Part shown: one piece after another, positions 33,208-44,125 of the stretch
Numbering within the stretch: position 1 is the stretch's first letter
How the letters are laid out: every line of letters begins with the position of its first letter
Assembly: GCA_037176725.1 (NCBI GenBank)
Contig: JAZBRS010000011.1
Location: forward strand, 434,001-498,000
From: Posidonia oceanica
Lineage: Eukaryota > Streptophyta > Magnoliopsida > Alismatales > Posidoniaceae
Reading direction: 5' to 3'
Length of the DNA: 64,000 bases
Notes under the pieces: generated by a model
What the model saw: the letters and a program-made list of their open reading frames with translations, nothing else
What the model was told of the DNA's origin: nothing
The model's database searches: none
Translations under genes and position numbers: made by a program

Positions 33208-36200
33208 TGTAGTAATCCTGAATTCCGATCGTCCATGCACGTTACCAAAGCTTGCGTGCACCGATCAAAATAGGCTCACTTATGCGGCTGGATTCGAGGG
33301 AAGAACTCGACTCGGAAATGCTGGCAAAAGAAAAGAAAAGAAATGATAAGACAATTCGGAGTCGCCACCGGGTCTATAGGATTGGAAGACAAGGAAAAGC
33401 AGGGGTTAAGCATGAAAAGACATGCAAAACCGGATGCAAGGAGGGGCAAAGGGATGCGATGCTAAGCTAAGCTACGCTATGCTATGCTATGCTATGACTC
33501 AAGCCTAGGATAAGGGAAAGGTCGATGCGAGCCAAGAGAAAAGGCAAGGACTCCTGTTACGCACGGGGAAGGTGTTAGGCACCCCCGATACGTCCGAGAG
33601 TCGGTCTTTCTTAGGCAATCTCGCGCTAATGCAGGGAATTGCTAGCCTAATGCCTAAATGCCATAAATGCTTACCTGTTATGAATTGGAAATGAACGTGC
33701 TATCTATGTGCTCAGCCACGCTGCTAGTGTTCCGAACTGGGCAAACCCTGGTTTGTGAGAACTCCTAAGTAGTAAGCATTACAGCCCTATATGCAGATGC
33801 AAGCGATAAAACGAAACAGCGGGGAAACCAAGCAATGCAAGCGACATGCAAGTGATAAAGCATGGCAGGTGCGGAAAATGGTGCAAAAATGCAGAAAATA
33901 ATGCAAGGCACAGAAAACGATGCAAAAGGCGGAAAGCAATGCATAGGGGCACAGAAAACCATGTAGCGGAGCGAGAAATGATGCAAAACGCGGGAAACAG
34001 GGCAAAGTGCTAAAAAACGAGGCAAAGCGGGGTGCGAAATCGAAACAAAGGGGTGGGCAACATGCATTAGGGTTGCAGCAAGCCAATGAAGCGAAAAAAT
34101 GCGGAAAACAGCAAATGAAGCAAAATCGATGCTTTAAAATGACTGTCAGCCATCTGCAGGTATTGGACGCTGGCAACACCAGCATCCAACGTTGGACGCC
34201 AGCAACTGGTATCCAACACCTGCTGGAGGCAGACAGCATGCAATTTTGGAAAAACAATGCAATCTAGCTACATGGATGCAATACAAATGCAAAAATGCAA
34301 CTAAATGGGTGCCTGACATGCAAATCTAACCTAACAAAAGATTAGAGGAGGAAATAGAGCAAAGAGCAGACCAGAATCAAGGATTCAAGCTAGCAGGTTG
34401 TTGGACGCCTGTAGGCTGGGCGTCCAACGTTAGACGCCAGAGTGGCTGGCATCCAACACAGGACAGAAAACAAAGGAGAGAAGGGAGCATACAAGTGATA
34501 GATGAGAATATGGATCATGCATTTGGGTCACTGGGGATGAGCATGGGGCAAGCAAGCAAACATGGGAAGCATAAAAAAAATTAATTCAGACCTTACCTGC
34601 AGCCTGTGCCAGGTCAAAGATGCAACCAGGTCGATGGACGTGAGCTGGTCTGGCGTCCAATGTTGGACGCCAGCTCCAGCAGCGTACAACGCCTTGGGAG
34701 GCACAACACACAAAGAAACATGCATAAAATAGCAAAATAATCCACAGAAATAAAAGAACAGTTGCTACTGTGGTTAGACATGCATATAAATGCAAAGGAC
34801 ATGCAAGCAAGGAGATCAGAAAGGCATGCATGCTTTAAACAAATGAATGAAGAGCCAGGACGTTGGACGCTAGAGCCAGCAGCGTCCAACGTTGGATGCT
34901 GAAGGCTCTAGTGTCCAACAACCCAAGCATGCAGACTCACCTGTTCTAAAGGGGGAGCTCAGCTCAAACCCCACCTACATGCATGCAACTACTGAAGCAT
35001 GCCATAACGAGAAAGAGACATCCACAGCAAACATGGCAAGCACTTAATCCAAGAGGACAAGATAAAAGGAAGCATGCATGAAAGAATAGGCTTCAAACTT
35101 GCAAAAAGGAATAAATAGCTTAAAGAAATCCTAGCAAACCTAAGCATGGTTGCATAGGGGCTAGGCATCTCTAAGCATGCATGGATCACAAGATAATATC
35201 AAGAATATGCAAGGTATAGGCATGGCAGCAAAGCAAAGCAAGCAGATATGTTGGACGCTAGGTAGGAGACAGATGGAACATTAAGCATGCAAAAAGGATT
35301 CAAACAAGCATGGAATAAGCTAGTAGGCATGGCATAACATCAGAGAACATTTAAGGAAGCATGCAACACAAACTTGCAGAAAAAAAGCTAACAAAAGGGC
35401 AGAGAAAGCATCTGAACAAAAGCTGAGCAAGAGGAGCTGTTGGACACGGGCCTATGCCGCGTCCAACGTTGGACGCGCCAGCTGGTGCGTCCAACACACT
35501 GAACTCCATTCCAGCCACAAATCGTGGCCAAAAGGATTCAGAAAATTGCAAAGTTGCAAGGGAAGACTCACACTAGCATGCATGACCCAAAGGGATAGGG
35601 TGCTTACCTCGTCGTGGCCTGGAATGGTGTGTCGACCTCCTTCACCGGCGCTGTGGAAGTGGACGACCAGCTGACTCCGGCGAGCTCGTGCGGGCTGCTG
35701 GAGGCACGGGAGATGTCGGCGAATGGTCCGGGAGGAAGGTGGACACTCGGTCTCTCTCTGGAGGTGGAGAATTGCGGTGGAAATGGGCTGTGCTGCTCTG
35801 TGCATGTTGAGGAAGATGGGTGGTTGGTGCTGGTTTTGTTTGAAGGGTGCATGGGTTCTGCTGCGAATTGCAGTGGCTTCGGCGAGAATTGTAGGTGAAT
35901 GGCAGAGGCTTTAGGTGTGGGAAGGCCACGAGGAATGGCAGGAGGAGTGTGGGCATGTCAGTCGGTGGCGAGGGAGCCGATGGTGGCTCACAGAGGCGAC
36001 AGGGGTCAGTGAGGGCAAGGAGAGCGGGATTACGGCTGAAATGGAGAAGAGATGGGTAGTTACTCAAGCTTGGAAGGTAGTGGATGGTGTGGAGTGGGAG
36101 AGGGGACAGGTAGTAAGTGCGGGGAGGTGCGGAATTGGACGAGAGGTGAGCCGAAGGGGCGGAGTAGCCACTGCTGCAACCGAGCCGTTGGACGCTAGAC

Positions 36201-36492
36201 CAGAGGGCGTCCAACATTGGACGCTGGAACTAGGCACGTCCAACGTTGGACGCTGCTTATTCTAGCGTCCAACGCGCTCAGTTGGCAAAAGGCTGCAAAA
36301 GGGCTTGGCCTTGGGCTAAAGTGGTGGAAAAAGGTGTAAAAAGGCTTGAGGTTTAGGCTTGGGATTTAGGTGAGGTTTTGGGCTGGGTTTTGGGCTAGAA
36401 AAGAGGTAGAAAAAGGAGTGCCATTCCAGAGTCCACACAAGCATGCAGGGGAAAACAACCAACTTCCGGGCTGTCAGAGTGGGGTGTCTACA
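33208..36492 (-). repeat. I 3' LTR (3285 bp)
   Basis: Full-length LTR read on the minus strand. It has a 5' tip TGTAGACACCCC, double-hairpin palindromes (36273-34163) and a GC-rich proline-codon block (36210-35610) ending in a splice donor (GAG|GTAAGC at 35607). Then come low-complexity aatgca-rich DNA and the conserved 3' part ending GATTACTACA. It differs from the 5' LTR by a handful of bases per 100 over the shared parts. The long minus-strand ORF at 35642-36217 lies in the GC-rich block and has no known domain. Confidence 0.85.
34163..36273. repeat. Double-hairpin palindromes in the I 3' LTR
   Basis: At least six loci (34163-34217, 34401-34457, 34644-34675, 34863-34919, 35440-35494, 36188-36273). 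Typical plan: TTGGACGC, variable 8-15 bases, GCGTCCAA, CG, TTGGACGC, variable, GCGTCCAA. The arms are nearly constant and the inner sequence differs at each locus. At 34863-34919 the two inner sequences also pair with each other, making one 57-base near-palindrome. Confidence 0.85.
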
Positions 36493-36510
36493 GATGCCCC
36501 TCCCTGAGTG
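36493..36510 (-). promoter_or_regulatory. I polypurine tract
   Basis: The minus strand reads CTCAGGGAGGGGCATC directly before the 3' LTR tip TGTAGACA. This is the expected start site for plus-strand DNA synthesis. Confidence 0.75.
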
Positions 36511-38070
36511 AGGTCAAGCGTAGCAAGGCCGCCGCTCAGGGTAGACAAGACACCCTACTTGATGCCGGCAGGAGCACAAATCACTGTGGACGTGAGTCAC
36601 TTATCCGGCGGATGCATCAGAAATCATGACTTGATTCCACAATGCAAATGCAGATGCAAAATGCTAATGCAATGCAATGCATGCTAATGTAGAAGTTGGT
36701 GTAGAAGTTATGTTAGATGTTAGTGCAGAAATGGTATGCGATGCGAATGTCGACACCGAACTAGTATGAACTAGTGTGCGTGCGAGTGCTGTGCATGGGG
36801 AGATGCTATGCTGACGCATGGTGATTGCTGGCACTAATGCCGATGCATGGGGTGCTATGCTTGCAGAGTGCTAATGCTTGAATGCTAGTGCTCGAATGCT
36901 TGCAGGTTCCGATGCTTGAGGTGAGTGCTTGCTAATGCTTGGGTGCTAATGCTTGAGTGCTAATGTTGTGCTAATGCTGGGGCAGTGTAGAGTGATGCAT
37001 GGGGAAGAAGCAGGGGGGTTCTACAGGGTAATGCGGCAAGTTGGCTGCTTGTCCAAGCTTGCGCAAAAGGCTGCTTCGGGAGGGGCTGACGCGCTTGCCA
37101 CTTGGGCAGGCTGCCAGTCTGGGGGGAGACCAAGGGCCCTTGTCCGTCCAGGACAAGTGAAACAAGCAGGAGCTCGCAAGGCCGCGAGAGGGAGAAGGTG
37201 CTTGCCTCCAGCCGAGGCAGCAGACAGGCAGAAGAGGCAGAAGGGGTAATGCAAGGCAGAGGAGGGTGCCTAAGCAATGTAAGAAAGTGAATGTAAATGC
37301 AGATGAATGCAGACACTAGAATGCTGTGCAAATGACATGCCTATGCTAACGCTTACTACGCTGAAACTCCTCTAGGGGGAAGCGGGATGGTGCATGCACG
37401 TGGAAAAGTGAAAATGAATTGCAATGCTGTCACTGGCCAATGCAGGTAGGCCAAGCAACAGGGGTGCCATTCGCAAAGCTCAACTGTAGACGAATGGTGA
37501 TGCAAGTGCATGGGATACCTCAGAAAGTAAATATGCTAAAAGATAAAGCAGGGGATGTGCATGCAGCGGCGGGTACGAAAAGACCCGGGAAAGCGGAATG
37601 CGGGAATTGATGGAAGGACCACAGAGGAGCGGCAGCGCAGAAAGGGCACAATGCATGAGATGTTATGCAGGGGGATGCAAGGTATGCAGCGGAACGCCGG
37701 GCATGCGAAACTGAGAAAGCGATCCTGCGTTACGCACTAATGCGGGCATCATCCCGAGCCGGCAATGCTATAAAAAGAAGCATGCGGGCGACGAAGATGC
37801 TGCCTTAGGCAATACGTGAACTTGGGGTTCGGATCCTAAGCGCGCGATGTCCGTGTAATGATGAAATGCAGTACTAGGACTGACTCTACAAGGGGATACA
37901 AAGAAGCTACATGATGCTATGCAATGCAAATGCGGTGAAATGCAGTGTACAACTAGATGGAACGCCGAGCATGCGAGACCGGGAAAACGATCCTGGTCGC
38001 GCGATGTCTGGGCAATGATGAAATGCTAAGGCCATGCAACAAAATGCTATTACACTAAGATGAAATGAGT
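36511..38070 (-). other. I non-coding region, low complexity
   Basis: Rich in short words such as gctaatgct and aatgca (36640-37000), then mixed sequence. ORFs at 36950-37330 and 37420-37740 are not supported by any domain. I see no gene. Confidence 0.6.
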
Positions 38071-38815
38071 GATTGGTTAACGAACCTATCGCCGGATAGT
38101 TAGGGCTATCAACTCGCGGGGAGTTAACGGACTCACCATCGGATAGGTGGGGCTATCAGCCCAATGGATGGTGACAGGCCAGTGAGTCGTCAGGCAAGAG
38201 GGGTGATTACAAGTGTGACGGCTTGTAACCACGAATGCAACGGGAATGGCATACCCGAAGGTGTGGCAGAGGTCCGTAGACGCTCCCGTAACAGTTAGGG
38301 ATGTCAGACCAAATGCAGATGGAAATGGGATACCAGGGGGCAGCTGAATAAAGATGCCTCTAGTATCGGTGAACGATACTAGGGGGTAGCCAAAGCACCC
38401 CTGGCATCAGAATGCAAGGTGGAGACAACACTAACGGGTTTGTCAGCCGAGTAGTTAGGGCTACCAGCGCAAATGCAGTGAGATGGATGGAAAGGGCACA
38501 CCCTACGAAGTGCAATGACGGTGGGGGATGCAATGGAATAATGCAAATGTAGGGTGATAAGTTAACGGACTTATCGCCGAATAGTTGGGGGTATTAGCCC
38601 GTATGCAGCGCGGATATGCTGGATGACAGTTTGACCGGCGTCAACCGAGCAGTTAGGGCTGCCAGCCCGATGCAGAGGAATGCAGAGTGATAGGTTAACG
38701 GACCCATCGCCGAGCAGTTAGGGTTGCCAGCCCAGATGCAGAAATGATGGCGCGATAACATGATAGGTTGACGGACCCATCGCCGAGCAGTTAGGGCTGC
38801 CAGCCCGGATGCAGA
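38071..38815. repeat. Hairpin array B of element I
   Basis: Seven units (start near 38071, 38120, 38425, 38557, 38629, 38689, 38762). Each has stem 1 around a loop TAACGG or TGACGG and stem 2 around a loop TTAGGG. Examples of stem 1: GATAAGT/ACTTATC (38557), TTGAC/GTCAA (38629-38645). Examples of stem 2: GATAG/CTATC, GTAG/CTAC, GCAG/CTGC. Loops stay, stems change together. Confidence 0.8.
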
Positions 38816-39159
38816 AATGATGCAGAAAGAAAACAGAAATCCATTGTGATAGGCGTGCAATGGTCTCAGCGCGGGCATGCTTCGTGGCGTCACGAGGTGA
38901 CAAACCGGGTACATACCGGTCGTCATGGACCTACCCACGCGGTGGGCGGCAAAATTTGAAAATCGAGGAGCCTCTGAGCGAGGCAGGCAAAAATGCTCAT
39001 CCTTGGCTCTGGTTTTCGAAAACAGGGAGAAAGAAAGATAAGGATAAAATACAGCATGCATGTTTTGGTGGCTTTGGACTTAAAGCAGCTGTGCCAAGAG
39101 GATGCTTCTGCAATTCATAACTCAGGAGACTCGATCCTTGAGCAACGCCATGCCGAGTT

Positions 39160-39613
39160 GTGGTCGGTGGCTCTCTTTCTCACTCTTGGCTTGGGATGAG
39201 GCCTCGGCTTCCAGAGTATAGCCTTCAGCTGCAGGGTAGCAGAAGCGTTGGATGCAGCTTCTTAGCCTCCATCTCAATTCTTCGGGGACTGACTACCGCT
39301 TTTGACGCTCACAAAGTAGATCTTTCTTTTCCCCTCATGAGTAACTGGAGTTGCATCTAGCTTGCCAAGGGAGTAGAGATGTCTACAGAGGAGATTGGAG
39401 CGTGCTGCGGCGCTAGGAGGGTGGGGCCAAGTCCTCCTAATGATGCATCTCATGCAGTTGCCAGTGTGGCACTTGAAGTTGATAACTGAGGCAGCTTCGA
39501 CACTCGTCCAAGTCACTTCTCTCATGAGCGCCTTCTTTCTTCAACTTCTTTCTGCATTTTTCTTTTGTGCTCAGCATGCATATCATGTTGTCACATTTCT
39601 TTTGCTCACATGA
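39160..39613 (+). CDS. Antisense ORFs of element I (two adjoining, 66 and 72 aa)
   Basis: Antisense to I. The first (39160-39360) ends SRSVGCSFLASISILRGL...NWSCI; the second (39395-39613) begins MERAAALGGWGQVLL and continues LMSAFFLQLLSAFFF. H has both on its own antisense strand (50560-50769 and 50262-50525). Replacements are mostly mild (L/I, I/V, K/R, N/D). Antisense ORFs between pol and the 3' LTR are established in grass Tat elements such as Grande and RIRE2. The second ORF has a hydrophobic stretch that could span a membrane. Function unknown; coding status unproven. Confidence 0.35.
39274..39525 (-). CDS. Small conserved ORF downstream of gag (83 aa), element I
   Basis: Encodes an 83-residue basic, Cys-poor peptide (begins MREVTWTSVEAASV, middle IRRTWPHPPSAAARSN, ends VSVKSGSQSPKN). 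Element H has a co-linear ORF at 50395-50643 with the same start and stop and one codon fewer. No domain is recognised. It lies between gag and the 3' LTR, where an autonomous Tat element would carry pol. The opposite strand is also open here, so either strand, or neither, could be the coding one. Treat as a hypothesis resting on conservation in two copies. Confidence 0.35.
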   Translation of the reverse strand: MREVTWTSVEAASVINFKCHTGNCMRCIIRRTWPHPPSAAARSNLLCRHLYSLGKLDATPVTHEGKRKIYFVSVKSGSQSPKN

Positions 39614-40236
39614 CCTCTATTCTTTTGGATATGCATGTCTTCACCCTCTTGGGGTAATAGTCCCGGATGAGCTATTGAAAGTTCGGCTGATCAGTGTATA
39701 CCCTCAGCCTCTGCAATGTGTCGACAGCCTCTGGCTATGCTCTACTCTGCTTTGGTCCTCTCCATGATCGGTGGACTCTCTGGTTAAGGTGGACCTCGCT
39801 TCGGGAGCATTGAGCTCAGCGCGACACTCCGTTCTGCTCTAGTCTCACTCTGTAGCCACATGCAAGAGATGGCGCCGCTCGGGTGAGACCTGCCTGAGAC
39901 TGCCACTGCTTGACATCCTCTAGGCTTTGCTTGTTTGCCCAAAGCCGGTTTCTGATTATACAAATGTTTGTGGGTTTTGTATATTTTAGCAGGGGAAAGG
40001 ACAAACATGTTTTTAGGTTTTGCATTGGTTTTGTATTTTTATGATTTTTGTTTAGGAAAACATAGAAGGGAAAACTAGAAGCAAGACGAAGAAAATATTT
40101 TTGCTATTTTTATTTTCTTGATGTTTTTGGCTTTGTGCTTTACAGGATGCAAGGAATGATATGTACATGCAACAAATAACATTACATGATGGCAGATATG
40201 TGCAGGATGATGGATGTGCATGCAAAGTGATTGATA
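39614..40236 (-). other. I non-coding region between ORFs and array A
   Basis: Matches H 49680-50260 in reverse. T- and A-rich runs near 39960-40140; no supported gene. Confidence 0.55.
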
Positions 40237-40395
40237 TGTGCGGGGTGATAAGTTGACGGACTTATCGCCGAATAGTTAGGGATTAGCCCGTATGGTAAGT
40301 AGACAGACTTACCGCCGAGCAGTTAGGGCTGCCAGCCCAATGGTGATAGGTTAACGGACCCATCGCCGGATAGTTAGGGGTATCAGCCCAATGGA
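40237..40395. repeat. Hairpin array A of element I
   Basis: Three units. Stem 1: GATAAGT/ACTTATC, GGTAAGT/ACTTACC and GATAGGT/ACCCATC around TGACGG, AGACAG and TAACGG. Stem 2: weak, GCAG/CTGC and GATA/TATC around TTAGGG(G). Orthologous to the array of H at 49441-49670. Confidence 0.8.
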
Positions 40396-40811
40396 TGGTG
40401 AATGCATGCAAAAAAGAAATGCAGGTTTTTAAGGTTTTTGCTGTTTTTATGCTTTTTATGATTTTCTGACTTGGCAAGAAAACACAAAAAAACAAACAGA
40501 ACAAAACAAAAGGTAAGACAGTGCAGGGAACAAAAGAGAGGTAAGAAAGACTTACCTGTCAGCAACCTCAGGAGGGAGGTACTGGGTCTGCCCCTACGCT
40601 GCTGATGCTGTCGGCGAGATCTGCTACTGGCAATGCAGGGAGCACTGGGGCTACTGATGCCGAAGGGGAAACTTACCTGGATGGTGTTGCGACTGGCCTT
40701 GCTGTTGATTCTGTCGTTGCGCTTCTGAGCGTCCCTCGGACAAACAGGGAGAGACAGGAAAGGGGGATTGCACTAATGGGAACGGGAGGACCCACTGGGG
40801 CAGAGCCGAAT
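40396..40811 (-). other. I region between array A and gag end
   Basis: Short A/T-rich stretch then GC-richer sequence (gcagggagcactggggctactg) matching H near 49090-49230. No gene is supported. Confidence 0.5.
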
Positions 40812-43009
40812 TCAAAGAAGATTGAGGTAAGCCCCCGAGGTTCCGACATCCTCGGAGCCCGCAGGCTCAGAAGAGGAGGGGCCAGCTACACTAGGGTGTG
40901 CAAGTGCAGGTGCAGGTGTGTGAGCAGCCTCCTGTGAACTGACGATGAGGGTCCCGTTGTCAATCAGGTCCTGAACGACATTCCAAAGAGTGAGGCAATT
41001 ATTCGTCGAATGCCCCGAGGCTCGATGGTAATCGCATTGCTTGCTCATGTCGTACCACCTCGGAAGAGGATTTGGTGGCGGGCGAGTTTCCGGAAGCCTC
41101 AGAAGCGACACAACTTGGGGAAAGACGGTGCGTAGTGGCTCACCAAGTGGGATGAAGTCGCTCTTAACGCGGTGAACTCGTCTCTGCCTAAGCTGTCGTC
41201 CTTGCCGAGCTGGTGCGACGTGATGCACTGGTTCAACGGTGACAGTGTGTGTAGTGGGTGCGTAAATAGGTGCAGGCACTAGCGGAAAAGGATCTGGCTG
41301 ACTTTCTGCAAAGGCAGGCACCTCAGGAGGATCAGCGCATGCGACGGCGTGCTGCTCGGAGTAGTTGGAAGCGGAGTTGTTGCTGCTGCTGCAGCTGCAG
41401 CGGTTGCTGGTGCTGTCGGCCTACTTAGCCAGTGCAGAAAGTGCGGGGAAATGCCCACTCTGCAGTGAGCTTTCCACACAAGCACCAGCCCTAATCAGCG
41501 ATGCAAAACAAGTGATGTGCTAGATGCAAAGTAGAGTCCCTGTCGCTGGCAACGCCCCTTTGACGATCATCTCGATAGAATCCTCCTCGGAGGGCCTATC
41601 TCTGACCTGGGTGGCTGTGGAGCGCCAGCGACCGACATACTCCCCGAATGGCTCTTGGGGCCTCTGCTAGATGGCGACGAGATCCTCCCTCTTGGGGATC
41701 AAGTCAAGGTTGAAAGCGTATTGCTCAATAAAGGCCCGAGAAAGACCAGTCCAAGTCTGAACCGCAGCCGTGTCAAGGGACGTGAACCACCTAAGCGCGG
41801 GGCTGGTTAAACTCTTCTAGAACAGGCAAATAAGGAGCCTTTCATCAGCCCGAAGCTGAGAAAGATCCCCGCAATATGCCTTTAGATGCGAGATGGGGCA
41901 GCCTCTACCATCATATTTATCGAAGTCCGGGATACGGAACTTCGAAGGGAGTGCGGCCTCAGGAAAGAGACAGAGGTCGCAAAATTGGTAAGGCTGGCGG
42001 TCCTGGCCTTGCACTTGGCGAAGTGCTCTCTCTAGATCACCCAACCTAGTAAGGAAGGTGTCTGAGGCTGCTGCTGGCAAGGGTTGTGCAGCAGAGGCAG
42101 GGACCACGTAAGCTGTGCGGGTCGCGCGAGAGCGCTCCTCCGGATCCACCGTCATGTCACCTGGTGTTGTAGCGTGAGGGCCAGCATACCCGTGCAAGGG
42201 TGCAAAGTGTGGTGCTATGTATGCAGGAGCCTGAAACTGATGCAAGGAAGAAGGATAAATAACATGCTGTGCAGTGTGAAGTGTAGTGCGGGGAAGCAGC
42301 AGCTGTTGCACTGGCACAGTGCTGGGCAATGAGCCTAAGGGGTGCTGTGCTCCTGCCAATCCAGAAGACTGGCCACCAAAGGAAGGTGTTGCATGGAGTG
42401 CAAGGTATTGTGTAGGTGCAGGAGGCTGAAAATGCACCCCCATCGCCGGAGCTGTGAGGAGCCGGGGCAATGGAAAGGGCGGAGGTGCAGTGTAGCGAGC
42501 TTGTAGCGCTACAGAGGGCGGCACTGAAAATTCAGGGGTTGAACGGGAAGAGCAGGCTACAGTCGGGTCGAGTGCGAGAGCCATGCTTCACAACCTATCG
42601 GCCTTAGCCAATAAACGCTGCACTTGCAAGGCAGAGAAAGCATCGACCGACGGGTCGGCGCGCGAAGAGGTGTCTGCCAAGGGAGGCACGGAAACCAAGG
42701 AAGCAACAGGAGTGGATCCTATGCAAAGGGTAGCCGCAGAAGGCTAGATTCCCGAGACGGGAAGGCCCTGGGACGGAACAGAAGGCGACGCCAGCCAACC
42801 CAGCCCAGAGACCTCCCAGCCCTTTTATCTAGATCAAGGGTCGACCCCAGCCAACCTGGAGCTTGTCACCGAGTCTGCCGCGGTGACCGCCACTCTGGCT
42901 CTAGGAGTGGAGATGAGACGGGGGACGCCAAGGTAAGGGAAGGAGAGACCGAAATCGGTACCTCTCCTGACACCAACGAGGAAGGAGGCTCACTGGTATG
43001 CTAGGCCAT
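40812..43009 (-). pseudogene. I gag remnant
   Basis: Homologous to gag of E1 and H. The ATG at 43009 is followed by GCC TAG, exactly as in E1. A frame change follows before the well-conserved part (42584-40812), which is one frame broken only by TAG at 41819, 41669, 41522 and 41423. Capsid core: FRIPDFDKYDGRGCPISHLKAYCGDL and ERLLICLF-TAG-KSL (41810-41960). Zinc knuckle CDYHRASGHSTNNC (about 40985-41030). It ends EDVGTSGAYLNLL. The TAG in the AK-TAG-A motif (41423) is at the same codon as TAG 25822 of E1. Gag is the only protein recognisable in this element. Confidence 0.85.
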
Positions 43010-44106
43010 AGCGAATGGCGAGCGAAAGCAAACAGGTCTGCGGCTGAAGGCGGGGACACAAGACCTAAAGAGGGCTACTGCCGGAGGCGACAGACAGCTC
43101 AGAGACAGAGAGGGACGCTTAGGATCCTAGCTGAAGGAACCCACACCTACCTGCAAAACAAATAAACGCGTTAGAGGTTGGATGCAAAAAGAGTTATTAG
43201 GGGTGGCATGATGCAGATGTATGCCCTAATATGCGTTCTCTCATCATGCATGTCCTGAATAGATGACCTACCAGGACGCACTCAGGAGTAATGGGATTAT
43301 GCAGACTCCAGGTCAGAAAAAAGGCTCCCGTCTTGACCCTGCCAAAGCTTAGGTATAAAGGGTGGTGCATTGGTGGCCTTGACCTTGCTAGAAGCATAGG
43401 TGGTACCCTCCAATAACACCGACGCGACCCCTGGACAAGGGGGGATAGATTGATCTACTCACACCATGCCAAAGTGTTGGGGGCAAGCGACCGGGACTAT
43501 CCTTCTCAGATTGTAGGTTGACTCAGATGAGAAGAATGCATGCTTCCTAAATGCTGATGCAAATGCTTTAGAGCGTTTTACTTGCGTTTTATTAACCAAA
43601 GGGAAAAAATGCAAGTTTTGGCTCTAGTTGTGCTTAGATATTATTGCTTTGCTTTATTGTGACTTTTAGATTAAGCAAAAGGGGAGCAAGCAAGTTTCTA
43701 CTATCCTAGGCATGGCATATGCGAAGGGGAGAGAGACAAGAAGTCATGGCAGGCAAGTAATTCACACAGCAGGGCAAAAAACATGGGCATGGCATGTGTA
43801 AGTGTATGTGGTCATGATAGTGAAAAGGAAACACTTATCATGTCAAAAGCAGGCATGCATGGCATGTGCATGTGCAGTGGCATAGCAAATGTGCAAAGCA
43901 AAGCATTCATCACCCAAAAAGCATGTATGGTGCCCAGCAATTATTGAGACATGCGATGCAGGCAAATAAAGTAGCACAAGCAATCATGGCATAAAGCAGG
44001 TAAATAAACAAGCAAGCAGGTACGCAGGTAAAGCAGGCGAAAGCAAAAGGCAAGCAAAACACCAAAGCAAGAGGTGAGAAGGCCAAGGCAAAAGCCAGAG
44101 TACTGG
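43010..44106 (-). other. I leader
   Basis: Untranslated leader with one copy of the conserved leader block (43190-43560). It has the uninterrupted sequence atattagg|gcata (around 43230) that shows where E1 entered the H leader. An acceptor-like site (tttgttttgcag) ends at minus-strand 43151. Confidence 0.7.
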
Positions 44107-44124
44107 TCCCCAGCGGAGTCGCCA
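44107..44124 (-). promoter_or_regulatory. I primer-binding site (Tat type)
   Basis: The minus strand reads TGGCGACTCCGCTGGGGA, one base after the LTR end GATTACTACA. Confidence 0.92.
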
Positions 44125-44125
44125 C

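Noticed and set aside
35642..36217. 191-codon minus-strand ORF in the I LTR
   Set aside because: Same GC-rich LTR block; no domain, and it overlaps palindromes.
38071..40395. CRISPR array
   Set aside because: Units recur with spacers, but the DNA is a plant retrotransposon, the repeats are diverged, and there are no uniform spacers or cas genes.
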